From Marchantia polymorpha subsp. ruderalis (Eukaryota > Streptophyta > Marchantiopsida > Marchantiales > Marchantiaceae): a DNA stretch of 64,000 nt. Location of the stretch: assembly GCA_037833965.1 (NCBI GenBank), contig AP031352.1:31684501-31748500 (forward strand). Direction: 5' to 3'. Shown one piece after another: positions 54,706-64,000 of this stretch (within the stretch, counting starts at the first letter, position 1; each line of letters begins with the position of its first letter). The translations under genes were made by a program, and so were the position numbers. The notes beneath the pieces are model-generated. The model searched no databases. It saw only the letters and a list, made by a program, of their open reading frames with translations, and was not told where the DNA came from.

Positions 54706-57700
54706 ATGCAGAATAGGACTAGATCGCACAAACCAAACCTGGAGCCAGGATTGGAGAAACCTGTTCGCAGTAGGAAGAAACCTGAGAATAAGGAAATCGA
54801 GGAAGAAATTAAACTTGAGATATTTCTGAACGTAGACCCTGTTGATGAGTCTTTGTTAGAAGGTTTAGAGATTGTAGAACCTGACAGTGAGAGGTTGGTG
54901 GAGGAATCTGCTAGCATGGCTGACGATGGAGGGAGAGCAGGACCTCCTTCTAGTCCTCCCATAGACCCACTCGTGAGGCCAAGAGGCCTTCCTATTCAGG
55001 TTCCACAGAACTTGGCAGCTGTGGTCATGCCACCCAATCTGCCTAAGTTCTATGGGACGAAGGATGAGGATCCTTCAAGGCACATGGAAAGATATGTTGA
55101 GAGGCTAGCCAGCTCTCTGATTACAGATCCAGGGTATTTTTTTGTCTGGTTTCCTACTACCCTGGAAGGTGAGGCGTATGAGTGGTATAGGGATCATTCT
55201 GAAGGTCATTTTGGGGGATGGGATCAGATGCAAAGGGAGTTCTTGAATGAGTTTAGGCCTGAGGTGGGGCAGGGTTCTGCATTGAGAGCTTTGGCATCGT
55301 TAAAACAGGGAAGGGAAGAGGAAATCTCAGCTTACATTAGAAGATTTGATCTGGTTTGTGCGCGTTTTGTGGGTACAATGCTCAATGACGATACGCTGAG
55401 ACAATTTTTTATCCAAGGTTTTTTCAAATCTGGGACCATCCGAGGGGTGCTGGAGAGAAGCCCTCAAACTCTTGCTGAGGCCAAGATGGCTGCCAGAGAG
55501 ATAGAGAATATTGACAAGGACTATGATAGATTGTGGAGGAAGGAGGATGAATCCATTCCTCAGTTCATCCCAATTCGTCCAAGACCAATTGAAGGAGACT
55601 CAGGTAGGCATAGGGGTCAAGCTCCCTATTCTCTCAGTGAGTCAATTTCGCAGACCAGAGAGCCAGCACCTGTTTTAGCATTGCCAGCCCCTACTGTAGA
55701 TCCTAACCTGGCAGATGTAGAGAAAAGATTAAATGCTAGCCAAGTGGGCTTTCAAGAGACCATGATGAAGCAAATGCAAAATATTACAGATCAGATGGCC
55801 TTGATGATCAGGAGTCAACAGCCAGGGCCTCCTCCTCCAGTCGAGTCAGGTAGACATTCATCAAGCATGTGGTGTGTCCAGTGTGGTCAATCTGGTCATA
55901 CCAGGCAATTTTGTAGGGTGGTGCCAAACCGTGACAACAGAATGAGCGGTGGCCCACCTGTGCAACACCAAAGGGGCCAAGGACCAAATTACCAAGGTCA
56001 AAACGGGTACAGAGTACCTCCTAGGGGTCAGGTTGGTCAGAACATGGAGAGAAAAGAATTACATGCATTTTTTGGTAGGTGGCACTATCCAGGTCAGTGT
56101 TGGTCTGAGGTTGGGGTTAATGGGTGTAGTAATTGTGGATGTAGTCATCCCTCTGACCAATGTCGGCAGCCAGATAAAGTTATTAGGATGCCTCAGCCTA
56201 CTGTTAGTCCTTACCAGGCGAGAGAAAATATGAGGGATGCAAGACCGCAGAATGAGCATTCTAACAATCTTAGACCTTCTAACTTGTATTATGATCATGA
56301 GAACGGCAAACAGACATTCAATCCACCTGTTGGACTGCAGACAGTGAACAGATATATTCCCATCCAGAGTGAACCACGAGATGAACCTCGTAGTGACAAC
56401 AGAAAACAGGTTTCTTTTGCAGATCCATGTTCTTCAAACTCTCAAGATGCTAGGTTTGCAAACGATGATGGAGATGTCCAACGTAGTAGTTCTGATCTTG
56501 GTAAGGGGATAGTCGAACAAGGGCAGAATCAGTGGCCTCCACATACTAACCTGATTACTTATAAGTTGAAAAATTCGGATGATGTGATTATGCATGAAGC
56601 TCCGGCCCTTGCTGTCACCACCAGAGCTGTGCATCGCAAGATGCAAACTGAGAAAAATGAAGATGAGCAAGGGGAGACTTCATCTAAGGAGCCTCCTCAT
56701 CTCTCTGATCTTGAGAGAGTGGCGAGGAGAGCAAGGAGGATTACAAGGGCAGAGGAGAAAAGAGATGAGGTTCTACATGATGCAGAGGTGCCACCTGTCA
56801 CGCAAGATTCAGAAAGCAATCAATCACGAGAGTGGGAAGGAACTGGGATTCCTGTGACAGAGTGGAAGAACATGAGAGGTCAGAGAAGGAGAGAGTCGGA
56901 GAAGTACAATTTGTGGTCAGATCTGAGTTCGCTGAAGGCAGACATTACTTTTGGTCAGCTGCTGGAAATATCTCCCATTGCTCGTAAGACTTTGAAGGAG
57001 GGCATTCCAGTGCATAGAAGGAGTAGAAAGACGAAGACTAGAGTCGCTGCTAGAGTTCATTTGCAAAAAGGAAGTCAGGATGTCAAACCTGTGGAGATAG
57101 AGGTGGTAGTGGTAGACAAGGTGATTCCCAATGTATTAGTTGATGGGGGTAGTGGTTTGAACATCCTACCTGAACACACCATGAGAAAGTTAGGTTTGAA
57201 TCTGACAGGCCCCTCACCTTTCATTATCAATATGGCCAATCAGACTTCAGCTGTACCAGTGGGGATGATTAAAGATTGCAGGTTGTCCACTGGTGGTGAG
57301 GAGTACATTGTCACATTTCATGTGATTAAGATGCATTCGAACAGGGACACCTTTCCCATTCTATTGGGCAGACCTTGGTTGAGAATGGCTAATGCAATTG
57401 TGGATTGGGGAGGATTGAAGCCATCAATCACATATGGTCCTCATGATAACAGAGTCAAGGTGTCAATAGGGTCATTAGGTGGAAGGGTGAGAGAGGATCC
57501 TGAGTTATCTTCAGGGAAGGAAGAAGAGAAAAACGAGGCCAAGTGTGATGACACTTTAGTGGGAGTGGTTCATTTGAATGACAGAAAAAATAGATTAGAT
57601 GTAGGATCAGGTAGCTTGGGCCCTAGTTTTTACAGCAAAAGCGATGATGGAGAGTTTGCTCAGTGGTTGAGAGATTATCCTGAGTCAGGTTGTGACGCCA

Positions 57701-60700
57701 TGATGATTTCTCATCACAAAATTTTCGAGAAGGAGGTGATCAGTTCACAGCGAGAAGAGTATCTGTTGCTAGAACCATGTGAGGTTCTTATGGAGGAAGA
57801 GTGGATACATGGAGGTCTCACTCCATGGTTGGACGAGTTGGATATTACTGAGGTGGATTCGGTGCATGTTGATGGAACTCAAGAGGAGGAGACTACTGTG
57901 AAAAATGCGAAGTTGGAGGAACCCTTGCATTTCAGGACTACATCAACCGGAATTGTGGTGGGCCAAGACGTCAGAAATTATCCTCAGGTCCCTCCAGATT
58001 GGTATCAAAGCTCGGAGGAACAAACTCATGTGGCAGAAGAAGACTGGAAATATGTGGAGGTGTCCATCAGAGGAGGAGAACTGAAGCAAATGAAGATGGG
58101 TTCCAAGCTAGGAGAGGATGAGATACAGAAGTATGGTGAGTTGGTGGACGAATTCAGTGATACCTTTGCTTGGTCGTATGATGAGTTGAAGGGAGTACCT
58201 CGTGAAATGGTGGAGCATCGGATTTCGCTGGTCCCTGGAGCTAAGCCTATTAGACAGAAGGAGAGAAGGATGAACCCACAGTTACAGTTGTTAGTTCGAG
58301 CAGAATTGGAGAGATTACTCAAAGCTGGATTCATCAAGCCTGTAGAGATCACGGATTGGGTTTCTCCTATGGTTTTGGTCAAGAAGAAGAATGGGAAACT
58401 TAGAGTGTGTGTGGATTATAGGAAGCTGAATGCCTGTACTGAGAAGGATCACTTTCCTTTACCTTTTATCACGCTGCTTTTGGAGGAAGTTGGGGGTCAT
58501 GCGAGGTACACATTCATGGATGGATATGCTGGCTACAATCAGATTTCCATAGCTGTACAGGATGTTCATAAGACAGCCTTCACAACTCCGTGGGGAACTT
58601 TTGTATGGGTTGTTATGCCTTTCGGATTGTGCAATGCACCTGCCACATTCCAAAGGTTAGTGATGTATATTTTCACAGATCTGTTATACAAGTCTATGAC
58701 AGTTTTTGTGGACGATTTTAGCACTCAGTCAAGTGCTGATGAGCATCTGCAGTGTGTTAGAGAAGCTCTCATTAGATGTAGAAGAATGCAGCTAGCTCTG
58801 AATCCTGAGAAGACATTCCTAGGTGTTCAGAGAGGAGTTCTTTTGGGTTATGTCGTGAGTGAGAAGGGAAGAGAACCGGATCCTGATAAGATTGCAGTCA
58901 TTGAAGGATTGGCAACTCCCACGAATGCTAAGGATGTAGCCAAGTTATTGGGACATGTAGGGTGGTATAGAGAGTTGATTCCTGACTTTGCCAAGATTGT
59001 AGTGCCTATTACTCAACTGTTGAGGAAGGAGAACAGGTTTGAGTGGACAGATGCTTGTCAAGAAGCTTTTGAAGAGTTGAAGTCTAGGTTGAGTACTTAT
59101 CCGGTGTTGAGGCCTCCTGACTGGAGCATGCCTTTTCACGTTTTCTGTGATGCAAGTAGTGTAGCAGTGGGTAGTGCGTTATGTCAGTGTACAGGGGAGA
59201 AGGGGAAGGACCTGCCAATCGCTTATGCCAGTAGGCAGTTGAATCCAGCAGAGAGGAACTATTCTACTACTGAGAGGGAGTGCTTGGCCATGGTTTTTTC
59301 AGTCAAGAAGTTTAGACATTATCTGATCTGCAATCCAGTGGTTTTCTTCGTTGATCATATGGCAATCAAATATCTGGTGAACAAGGCGGAGCTTAGTGGA
59401 AGATTGGCCAGGTGGGTTTTATTGCTGGAGGAATTTGACTACACTGTAGAGTATAAACCTGGTCGCATGCACTTGCAGGCCGACCATCTATCTAGGTTGT
59501 CGGAGGATGTAGGGACCAGTCCATTAGATGATAGGTTGATAGATGATAGTCTTTTTGTAGTCACAGCTCAGCCAGAATGGTACGCTGGAATAGTAGAGTT
59601 TTTGACAACTCAGCAGTTGTCAGGTGATTGGACTAAGGAGGAAAGGAGGAAGGTGAGAGTCAACAGTAGACATTTTGCAGTGATTGGCCACAGATTGTTT
59701 AGAAGGGGAGCTGATGGTGTTCTGAGAAGGTGTGTGTCAGAAGTGGAGGTTCCTGCAATTTTAGAGGCTTGCCACGACAGTGCTTGTGGAGGACATTTCT
59801 CTGGCCAACTTACAGGTCAGAAAATACTTAGAGCGGGATACTTCTGGCCTAGGTTGTTTAGGGACTCTCATGAATATGTGAAGCGCTGTGATGCCTGTCA
59901 GAGGTATGCTAGGAATGACCTTCGAATGGAGATGCCTCTACACGTTTCATTGCCACTTGTACCTTTTGAAAAATGGGGAATTGATTATATCGGTGAGATT
60001 CATCCTCATTCGTCAAAAGGCATGGCTTACATCATAGTTGCTACAGAATACTTGACAAAGTGGGCGGAAGCAAAAGCGGTGAAGACGAATACGGCTGCTC
60101 ATGCTGCCACATTCATGTACGAAAACATCATTTCAAGGTTTGGATGTCCCAAGATTCTGGTTAGCGATAGGGGCAGGCACTTCTTGAATGAGATGTTTCA
60201 AGAATTAACAGATAGGTTTGAGATAGATCACAGAAAAACGACTCCTTATCATCCGCAGACAAATGGTCAGACAGAGCGAGTCAATGGGATTCTGGTGAGC
60301 ATTCTTCGCAAAACGGTGGTTGACTCAAAAAGGGATTGGGACAGCAAGCTGACAGCAGCATTGTGGGCTTATCGGACAACTTTTAAGGTAACAACCCAGG
60401 CAACGCCGTTTTCGTTAGTGTATGGATTGGAGGCCACTCTCCCCATCGAATTTGAGGTGGAATCACTCCGAGTTGCAGTGCAGTCACGGCTTACAAACAG
60501 TCAGTCATTAAGGAATAGGCTGACGACATTAGAAGAGCTTGATGAGAGGAGGAGAATGAGTGCTCAACATATTGAGGCCATTCAACGGAGGAGAAAAATC
60601 ACCTTTGACAAGAAGCATAAGAAGAGGACTCTCAGGCCAGGTATGATGGTGATGCTCCAGGATGGTAGGAAGCTTGAGTTCCCAGGAAAGTTCGATGCAG

Positions 60701-60825
60701 TATGGTTAGGGCCTTATCTGATTCGTGAGGTATTTCCAAACAACTCAGTGCAGTTGGAAACGTTGAATGGAGAAGTTTTCCCCACACGCAGTGCAGGAAG
60801 TAGATGCAAGCAGTACCGGATTTGA
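54706..60825 (+). CDS. Y gag-pol polyprotein, intact, 2039 codons
   Basis: A single frame encodes structural and enzymatic proteins of a Ty3-gypsy element. Gag: about residues 112-285 (FYGTKDEDPSRHMERYVER; EAYEWYRDH; EFLNEFRP). Zinc knuckles: CVQCGQSGHTRQFC (about 388-401) and a second Cys cluster CSNCGCSHPSDQC. Protease: LVDGGSGLNILP (about 811), with DGGS like Z. RT: VSPMVLVKKKNGKLRVCVDYRKLN, FGLCNAPATFQRL and catalytic FVDDF (about 1334). RNase H: HVFCDASS..NYSTTERECLAM. Integrase: H-H-C-C finger (HDSACGGHFS..RCDACQ), Asp in WGIDYIG (about 1758), Asp in VSDRGRHF (about 1820), Glu in GQTERVN (about 1856), and a C-terminal LGPYLIREVF motif without a chromodomain. This suggests the Athila/Tat side of gypsy rather than chromoviruses (inference). 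All catalytic residues are present; no stop or frameshift seen. Confidence 0.95.
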   Translation: MQNRTRSHKPNLEPGLEKPVRSRKKPENKEIEEEIKLEIFLNVDPVDESLLEGLEIVEPDSERLVEESASMADDGGRAGPPSSPPIDPLVRPRGLPIQVPQNLAAVVMPPNLPKFYGTKDEDPSRHMERYVERLASSLITDPGYFFVWFPTTLEGEAYEWYRDHSEGHFGGWDQMQREFLNEFRPEVGQGSALRALASLKQGREEEISAYIRRFDLVCARFVGTMLNDDTLRQFFIQGFFKSGTIRGVLERSPQTLAEAKMAAREIENIDKDYDRLWRKEDESIPQFIPIRPRPIEGDSGRHRGQAPYSLSESISQTREPAPVLALPAPTVDPNLADVEKRLNASQVGFQETMMKQMQNITDQMALMIRSQQPGPPPPVESGRHSSSMWCVQCGQSGHTRQFCRVVPNRDNRMSGGPPVQHQRGQGPNYQGQNGYRVPPRGQVGQNMERKELHAFFGRWHYPGQCWSEVGVNGCSNCGCSHPSDQCRQPDKVIRMPQPTVSPYQARENMRDARPQNEHSNNLRPSNLYYDHENGKQTFNPPVGLQTVNRYIPIQSEPRDEPRSDNRKQVSFADPCSSNSQDARFANDDGDVQRSSSDLGKGIVEQGQNQWPPHTNLITYKLKNSDDVIMHEAPALAVTTRAVHRKMQTEKNEDEQGETSSKEPPHLSDLERVARRARRITRAEEKRDEVLHDAEVPPVTQDSESNQSREWEGTGIPVTEWKNMRGQRRRESEKYNLWSDLSSLKADITFGQLLEISPIARKTLKEGIPVHRRSRKTKTRVAARVHLQKGSQDVKPVEIEVVVVDKVIPNVLVDGGSGLNILPEHTMRKLGLNLTGPSPFIINMANQTSAVPVGMIKDCRLSTGGEEYIVTFHVIKMHSNRDTFPILLGRPWLRMANAIVDWGGLKPSITYGPHDNRVKVSIGSLGGRVREDPELSSGKEEEKNEAKCDDTLVGVVHLNDRKNRLDVGSGSLGPSFYSKSDDGEFAQWLRDYPESGCDAMMISHHKIFEKEVISSQREEYLLLEPCEVLMEEEWIHGGLTPWLDELDITEVDSVHVDGTQEEETTVKNAKLEEPLHFRTTSTGIVVGQDVRNYPQVPPDWYQSSEEQTHVAEEDWKYVEVSIRGGELKQMKMGSKLGEDEIQKYGELVDEFSDTFAWSYDELKGVPREMVEHRISLVPGAKPIRQKERRMNPQLQLLVRAELERLLKAGFIKPVEITDWVSPMVLVKKKNGKLRVCVDYRKLNACTEKDHFPLPFITLLLEEVGGHARYTFMDGYAGYNQISIAVQDVHKTAFTTPWGTFVWVVMPFGLCNAPATFQRLVMYIFTDLLYKSMTVFVDDFSTQSSADEHLQCVREALIRCRRMQLALNPEKTFLGVQRGVLLGYVVSEKGREPDPDKIAVIEGLATPTNAKDVAKLLGHVGWYRELIPDFAKIVVPITQLLRKENRFEWTDACQEAFEELKSRLSTYPVLRPPDWSMPFHVFCDASSVAVGSALCQCTGEKGKDLPIAYASRQLNPAERNYSTTERECLAMVFSVKKFRHYLICNPVVFFVDHMAIKYLVNKAELSGRLARWVLLLEEFDYTVEYKPGRMHLQADHLSRLSEDVGTSPLDDRLIDDSLFVVTAQPEWYAGIVEFLTTQQLSGDWTKEERRKVRVNSRHFAVIGHRLFRRGADGVLRRCVSEVEVPAILEACHDSACGGHFSGQLTGQKILRAGYFWPRLFRDSHEYVKRCDACQRYARNDLRMEMPLHVSLPLVPFEKWGIDYIGEIHPHSSKGMAYIIVATEYLTKWAEAKAVKTNTAAHAATFMYENIISRFGCPKILVSDRGRHFLNEMFQELTDRFEIDHRKTTPYHPQTNGQTERVNGILVSILRKTVVDSKRDWDSKLTAALWAYRTTFKVTTQATPFSLVYGLEATLPIEFEVESLRVAVQSRLTNSQSLRNRLTTLEELDERRRMSAQHIEAIQRRRKITFDKKHKKRTLRPGMMVMLQDGRKLEFPGKFDAVWLGPYLIREVFPNNSVQLETLNGEVFPTRSAGSRCKQYRI

Positions 60826-60882
60826 AGCTGTCTAGCCTGCAGAGCTAGGATTCTGGAATCGTCCCCTGATGGTCGCCAATGA
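60826..60882 (+). other. Y 3' untranslated segment
   Basis: Only 57 bp between the gag-pol stop and the 3' LTR. I see no clear polypurine tract; CCTGATGGTCGCCAATGA precedes the LTR, which is atypical. Confidence 0.6.
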
Positions 60883-62741
60883 TGTGAGCACAAAACTGTG
60901 CTCACATGTCTTTTTACCCCTATGAGAGTTAAAAGTTTAGATTTAAGCTCTTGCAATGTTGTGCTTGGAGTTTTCTGGAAGTTTTGGCAAGATTAGGAGT
61001 TGATGTAATAGCTAGTAGGCAAAGGCGCGGAAGCGGGCCTTCGGGGCAAGGTCTTCAGCGAAGTGCCTTCGGTGAAGTTCCTTCGGGGAAAGGCCTTCGG
61101 CGAAACAGTGAAACCCTCATGACGTTTTCAATGTGTGACACCTTGACTCAGTTAGTGTCTCGTTGGAAAGAGCTCGCGACGCTCGTTCCAACGAGACCAA
61201 GAACGCTCGAAACGGATGAGGCATCACTGAGTTGTGAGTGTCGGAAGTTACTGATGGGAAGGGTTTAGGCGAGTTCGGCTGCGGACGCCTTCGGCGTAAC
61301 AGATAACGGATAGAGGGGCCTTCGGGGAAGGGCCATCGGCGAAACAGTAAAATCAGCATATCTTTTTCATTTGTTAACGGTTTGATCTGATTAGGGATTC
61401 GTTGGAAAGAGCTCGCGACGCTCGTTTCAACGAGACCAAGAACTCTTCAAACAGATAAGGCGTCACTGAGTTATGAGCGTCGGAAGCGGCGGATAGGGTA
61501 GGACAACATCGAACCGGAAGCTATCCAACCGGAAGCTATCTCACCGGAAGATATCCAACCGGAAGCTATCCAACCGGAAGATATCTCACCGGAAGATATC
61601 CAACCGGAAGCTATCCAACCAGAAGACATCAAACCGGAAAACTCGCCTCCGGAGAACTCGAGGTCGGCGAACTTCGTGCCGGCGCCTTCGGCGAAGGGTA
61701 AAACCGGCATAACTTTCTCAATTCGTAACGGTTTGACTCAGTTAGGGTCTCGTTGGAAAGAGCTCGACCTGCTCGTTCCAACGAGCCCACGAACTTGTGA
61801 AACAGAGCTAGGGTCTGTGAGTTATGGGTGTCGGGAGTGACTGTTATGGATAAGCAAAGGTGTGGTCGTGCGTCTTCTGCGGGTGGATGCCTTCGGCGGT
61901 GCGCGAAAGAAGATCCCCTCCGGCGGATATCGGGTGGTCAGGATGTAGAATGTACAGGTGTGGCGGCGGCGGCGGCGTGTAGTCGCGCAGGGGGAGCAGG
62001 CAGCTGCCCATCATTGCGAGTGGGGCATGCAGGCGGGCTGTGGGTGTCTCGGCCTTGGACTTCGAAGTGGAGAGTTCGGCGTGGGAGCTGAGACCTGGTG
62101 GTGTGTTCGGCCTAGTGTGCGAGAGCTTGTAGTGTACCAGTGTGCGAGAGCTGGTGGTGTGCGTGTGTGGAGACGGAAGTGGTGTGCTCGGCCTGGGAGC
62201 TGAGATCAGAGTGGAAGACCTGAGAGTGGGATCTGAGATTGAAGTGTAATCTGTGAGTGGGAGCTGAGATCTGAGTGGAAGACCTGAGAGTGGGAGATGT
62301 GAGTGAAGTGAAATCTGAGACTGAAATCTGACAGTCGGGATCTGAATTTGAACTTGAAAAGTGAGAGTTGAATCCGAGAGAGAAATCTGGTGGGGTCTGA
62401 AGGTGGGAGCTGAGAAGTCGACATTGAACTCTGAGTAGGAATTGGGAGTGGGACTGGTATCTAGGAAAGCCCACAGCGGCTGTAGTATTGAGGAAGTCAC
62501 CCAGAGTTGGGTTAGATCTTTATGTAACAAAGAGCTTGTCTGATGCTCTTGCGAAAATAGTAGATAGCAAGGTTATTATTTTCAGTTCTGGATAATTTGT
62601 CTGTGAAGGAGCAAGTGTTTATGATCTCATTGTCCTGAATACACTTTGAGTACATGGCTTGCAATCAGAGAAGTTAGATTATGGGAGTTCGAACCCCCAC
62701 CCGGACTACAAACGCTGAAGGGTGGGAAGGTTTGGCTCACA
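60883..62741 (+). repeat. Y 3' LTR
   Basis: 1859 bp. Same order as the 5' LTR but with the 54-bp repeat collapsed (61270-61301 region). Offset to the 5' LTR is constant at 8196 before this point and 8072 after it, so this is the only length difference. Confidence 0.95.
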
Positions 62742-62746
62742 ACGAC

Positions 62747-64000
62747 CGACTACGGATTTTTCCAAGTCTTCTGCGGAAGAAGGCACGAAGTTGGTATAAC
62801 CACGAGAGCACCGACCCGAATGGGTTGTTAACATGGGCTCAACTGAAGGAGAAGTTCCTTCGACGTTTCCGTGAGCTTGGCTACGACAGTCGGTTGTTGA
62901 CGAAGTTGCGTAACCTGCAGCGGGAGAAGAAGGAGAGTCTGCGTGACTACACCGAGAGATTTCTGGACCTCCTTGACAGAATACCAAAAACGGGACCTGG
63001 CTCACCCTTCTCGGTGTAGCAAGCTGTGGATTGGTATGTGACCGGCTTAACACGGGAGATGGAGACTTTCTGCCGACGCAGTAAGTGCGATACTATCGAA
63101 GACGTGATTGCATCGGCGGAAGCCTTCGAGACTTCCACTCTCAACCAAAGAGGGAGAGAGCGACGGGAATCGAAGGAGCGAAAACCAAAAGGAGGGCGAA
63201 GAAGACGCAGAGGCGCGACACCGTCATCGGAAGAACAGTTCGCGGACGGGGACCGTTGCTCATCCGAAGAAGAAGAAACCTCCTCGTCGGAGGAAGAGAA
63301 GAAGAGAAAGAAGCATGGGGCAGCAAAGAAGAAAGGCCCACGACGAGCAACTATGGACAGAGCGCCGGGAGACATTGCATCGAAGGTGCAGACCCTTGTG
63401 AAGGACTTCGCCGACCTGAAAGTCCACGTGGTGGGTGGCCAGGATTGACGGAAGTCTCCAGGGAGAGTGCGGGCGAACTTGTGGTGTACTACGTGCGGAG
63501 CGGTGGGACATGCAAATACTGAATGCCTTACCACCCGTCCGTCATATCCAGTCAACGCAGTTGAGTGGGCACAACCGTATTATGGGGAAACCCCCCAGTA
63601 CTATGGAGAGGCGAGCGAAGATGCAGCCTACGCCATCCAGTCGGTCCCCGCTACTACCCCAATTCCGCCAGTGCATATCCCCCGGTATCATCCAATAGAC
63701 AGGGCCACTACGGTACCTGTGAGGCGCAGGGCACCCCCAGGGACGTTTGACCCACCGCCGCCGCGAGCTTGTTTTAATTGTGGGGAAGTAGGACACTACT
63801 CACCTCAGTGCCCCCATCCCAAAAGGCAAACCGGGTATGTTCCGACCTGTAGTAACTGCAAGAAGTCCGGACATACTGCACCAGAGTGTGATCAACCACC
63901 AGTTCACCGGCCCACGGTGCGATTTGTGACAACACCTGCCAAGGAGGACGTCCAAGTTAACCAGGTCGAAGTGAGTTCGGACAGAAATGACGAAGAAGAA
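62747..64000 (+). pseudogene. X2 gag, 3' part, with three zinc knuckles; runs off the window
   Basis: Continues the frame of 52261-52686. The retrotransposon gag domain goes on with KKARSWYNHES, LKEKFLRRFREL and LRDYTERFLDLL (about 62780-62980). A basic and acidic linker (KGGRRRRRGA; SSEEEETSSSEEEKKRKK) follows at 63190-63330. Three CCHC knuckles CTTCGAVGHANTEC (about 63485), CFNCGEVGHYSPQC (about 63770) and CSNCKKSGHTAPEC (about 63850) come last. Two in-frame stops, TAG at 63017-63019 and TGA at 63446-63448, break it; both are one C>T step from CAG and CGA. Pol and the 3' LTR must lie to the right. Confidence 0.85.

Larger units (their letters stand above)
52687..62741 (+). mobile_element. 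Y: complete Ty3-gypsy LTR retrotransposon, 10055 bp
   Basis: LTRs 52687-54669 (1983 bp) and 60883-62741 (1859 bp) start TGTGAGCAC and end GGCTCACA; the flanking 5-bp target duplication is ACGAC (52682-52686, 62742-62746). The LTRs differ by one 124-bp length change and a few substitutions. The internal region has a PBS and one intact gag-pol frame. It is inserted in X2 gag. The intact ORF and near-identical LTRs indicate very recent insertion. Confidence 0.96.

Overview
The window looks like nuclear DNA of a land plant. It has a plastid-targeted gamma-tocopherol methyltransferase gene with seven exons and canonical GT-AG introns, a spliced LEA-type gene with a TATA box and G-box, and plant-style Ty1-copia, Ty3-gypsy and hAT elements. 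An intronless, GC-rich, microbe-like cis-prenyltransferase fusion gene hints at a seedless plant, perhaps a liverwort or other bryophyte. That guess is inference and cannot be proved from the window.

Layout. 1-10.3 kb: decayed transposons, namely a broken hAT transposase whose C-terminal part is inverted, a roughly 90-100 bp minisatellite, and a decayed Ty1-copia element. 11.5-18 kb: a gene island with an intronless fusion gene (mpaB/rubber-oxygenase-like domain plus cis-prenyltransferase, 12092-13990 +) and a LEA-like gene (16509-17542 -). 18.9-24 kb: very AT-rich DNA with no gene I can support. 25.6-28.5 kb: tocopherol methyltransferase (+). 29.57-29.87 kb: a tight cluster of four near-perfect palindromes. 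29.9-35.6 kb: AT-rich DNA holding a second, far more decayed copy of the same copia family.

35.6-64 kb is a stack of nested Ty3-gypsy elements. Family X is represented by a truncated copy X1 (35648-38220) and a second copy X2, whose 5' LTR starts at 38221 and whose gag runs off the right edge. X2 carries an open reading frame inside its unusually long LTR, upstream of the TATA box. Into that LTR went a complete minus-strand element Z (41133-48989, 858-bp LTRs, 4-bp target duplication) and a solo LTR of the Z family (50130-50899). Into the X2 gag went a complete plus-strand element Y (52687-62741, 5-bp target duplication) with one intact 2039-codon gag-pol frame. Taking out each insertion and one copy of its target duplication keeps the host reading frame open, which confirms the boundaries.

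The strongest candidates for something undescribed are: (a) the oxygenase-cis-prenyltransferase fusion, which could build and then oxidatively cleave a cis-polyprenyl chain; (b) the LTR-borne gene of family X; (c) dozens of short GCC-TTC-GGC palindromes spread through X and Y, some with covarying flanks that keep the hairpin, and a second palindrome family (GCCTAC..GTAGGC) only in X2; and (d) a hairpin-containing module of about 100 bp shared by the LTRs of the two otherwise different families X and Y. All family assignments come from motif reading; no database search was possible.
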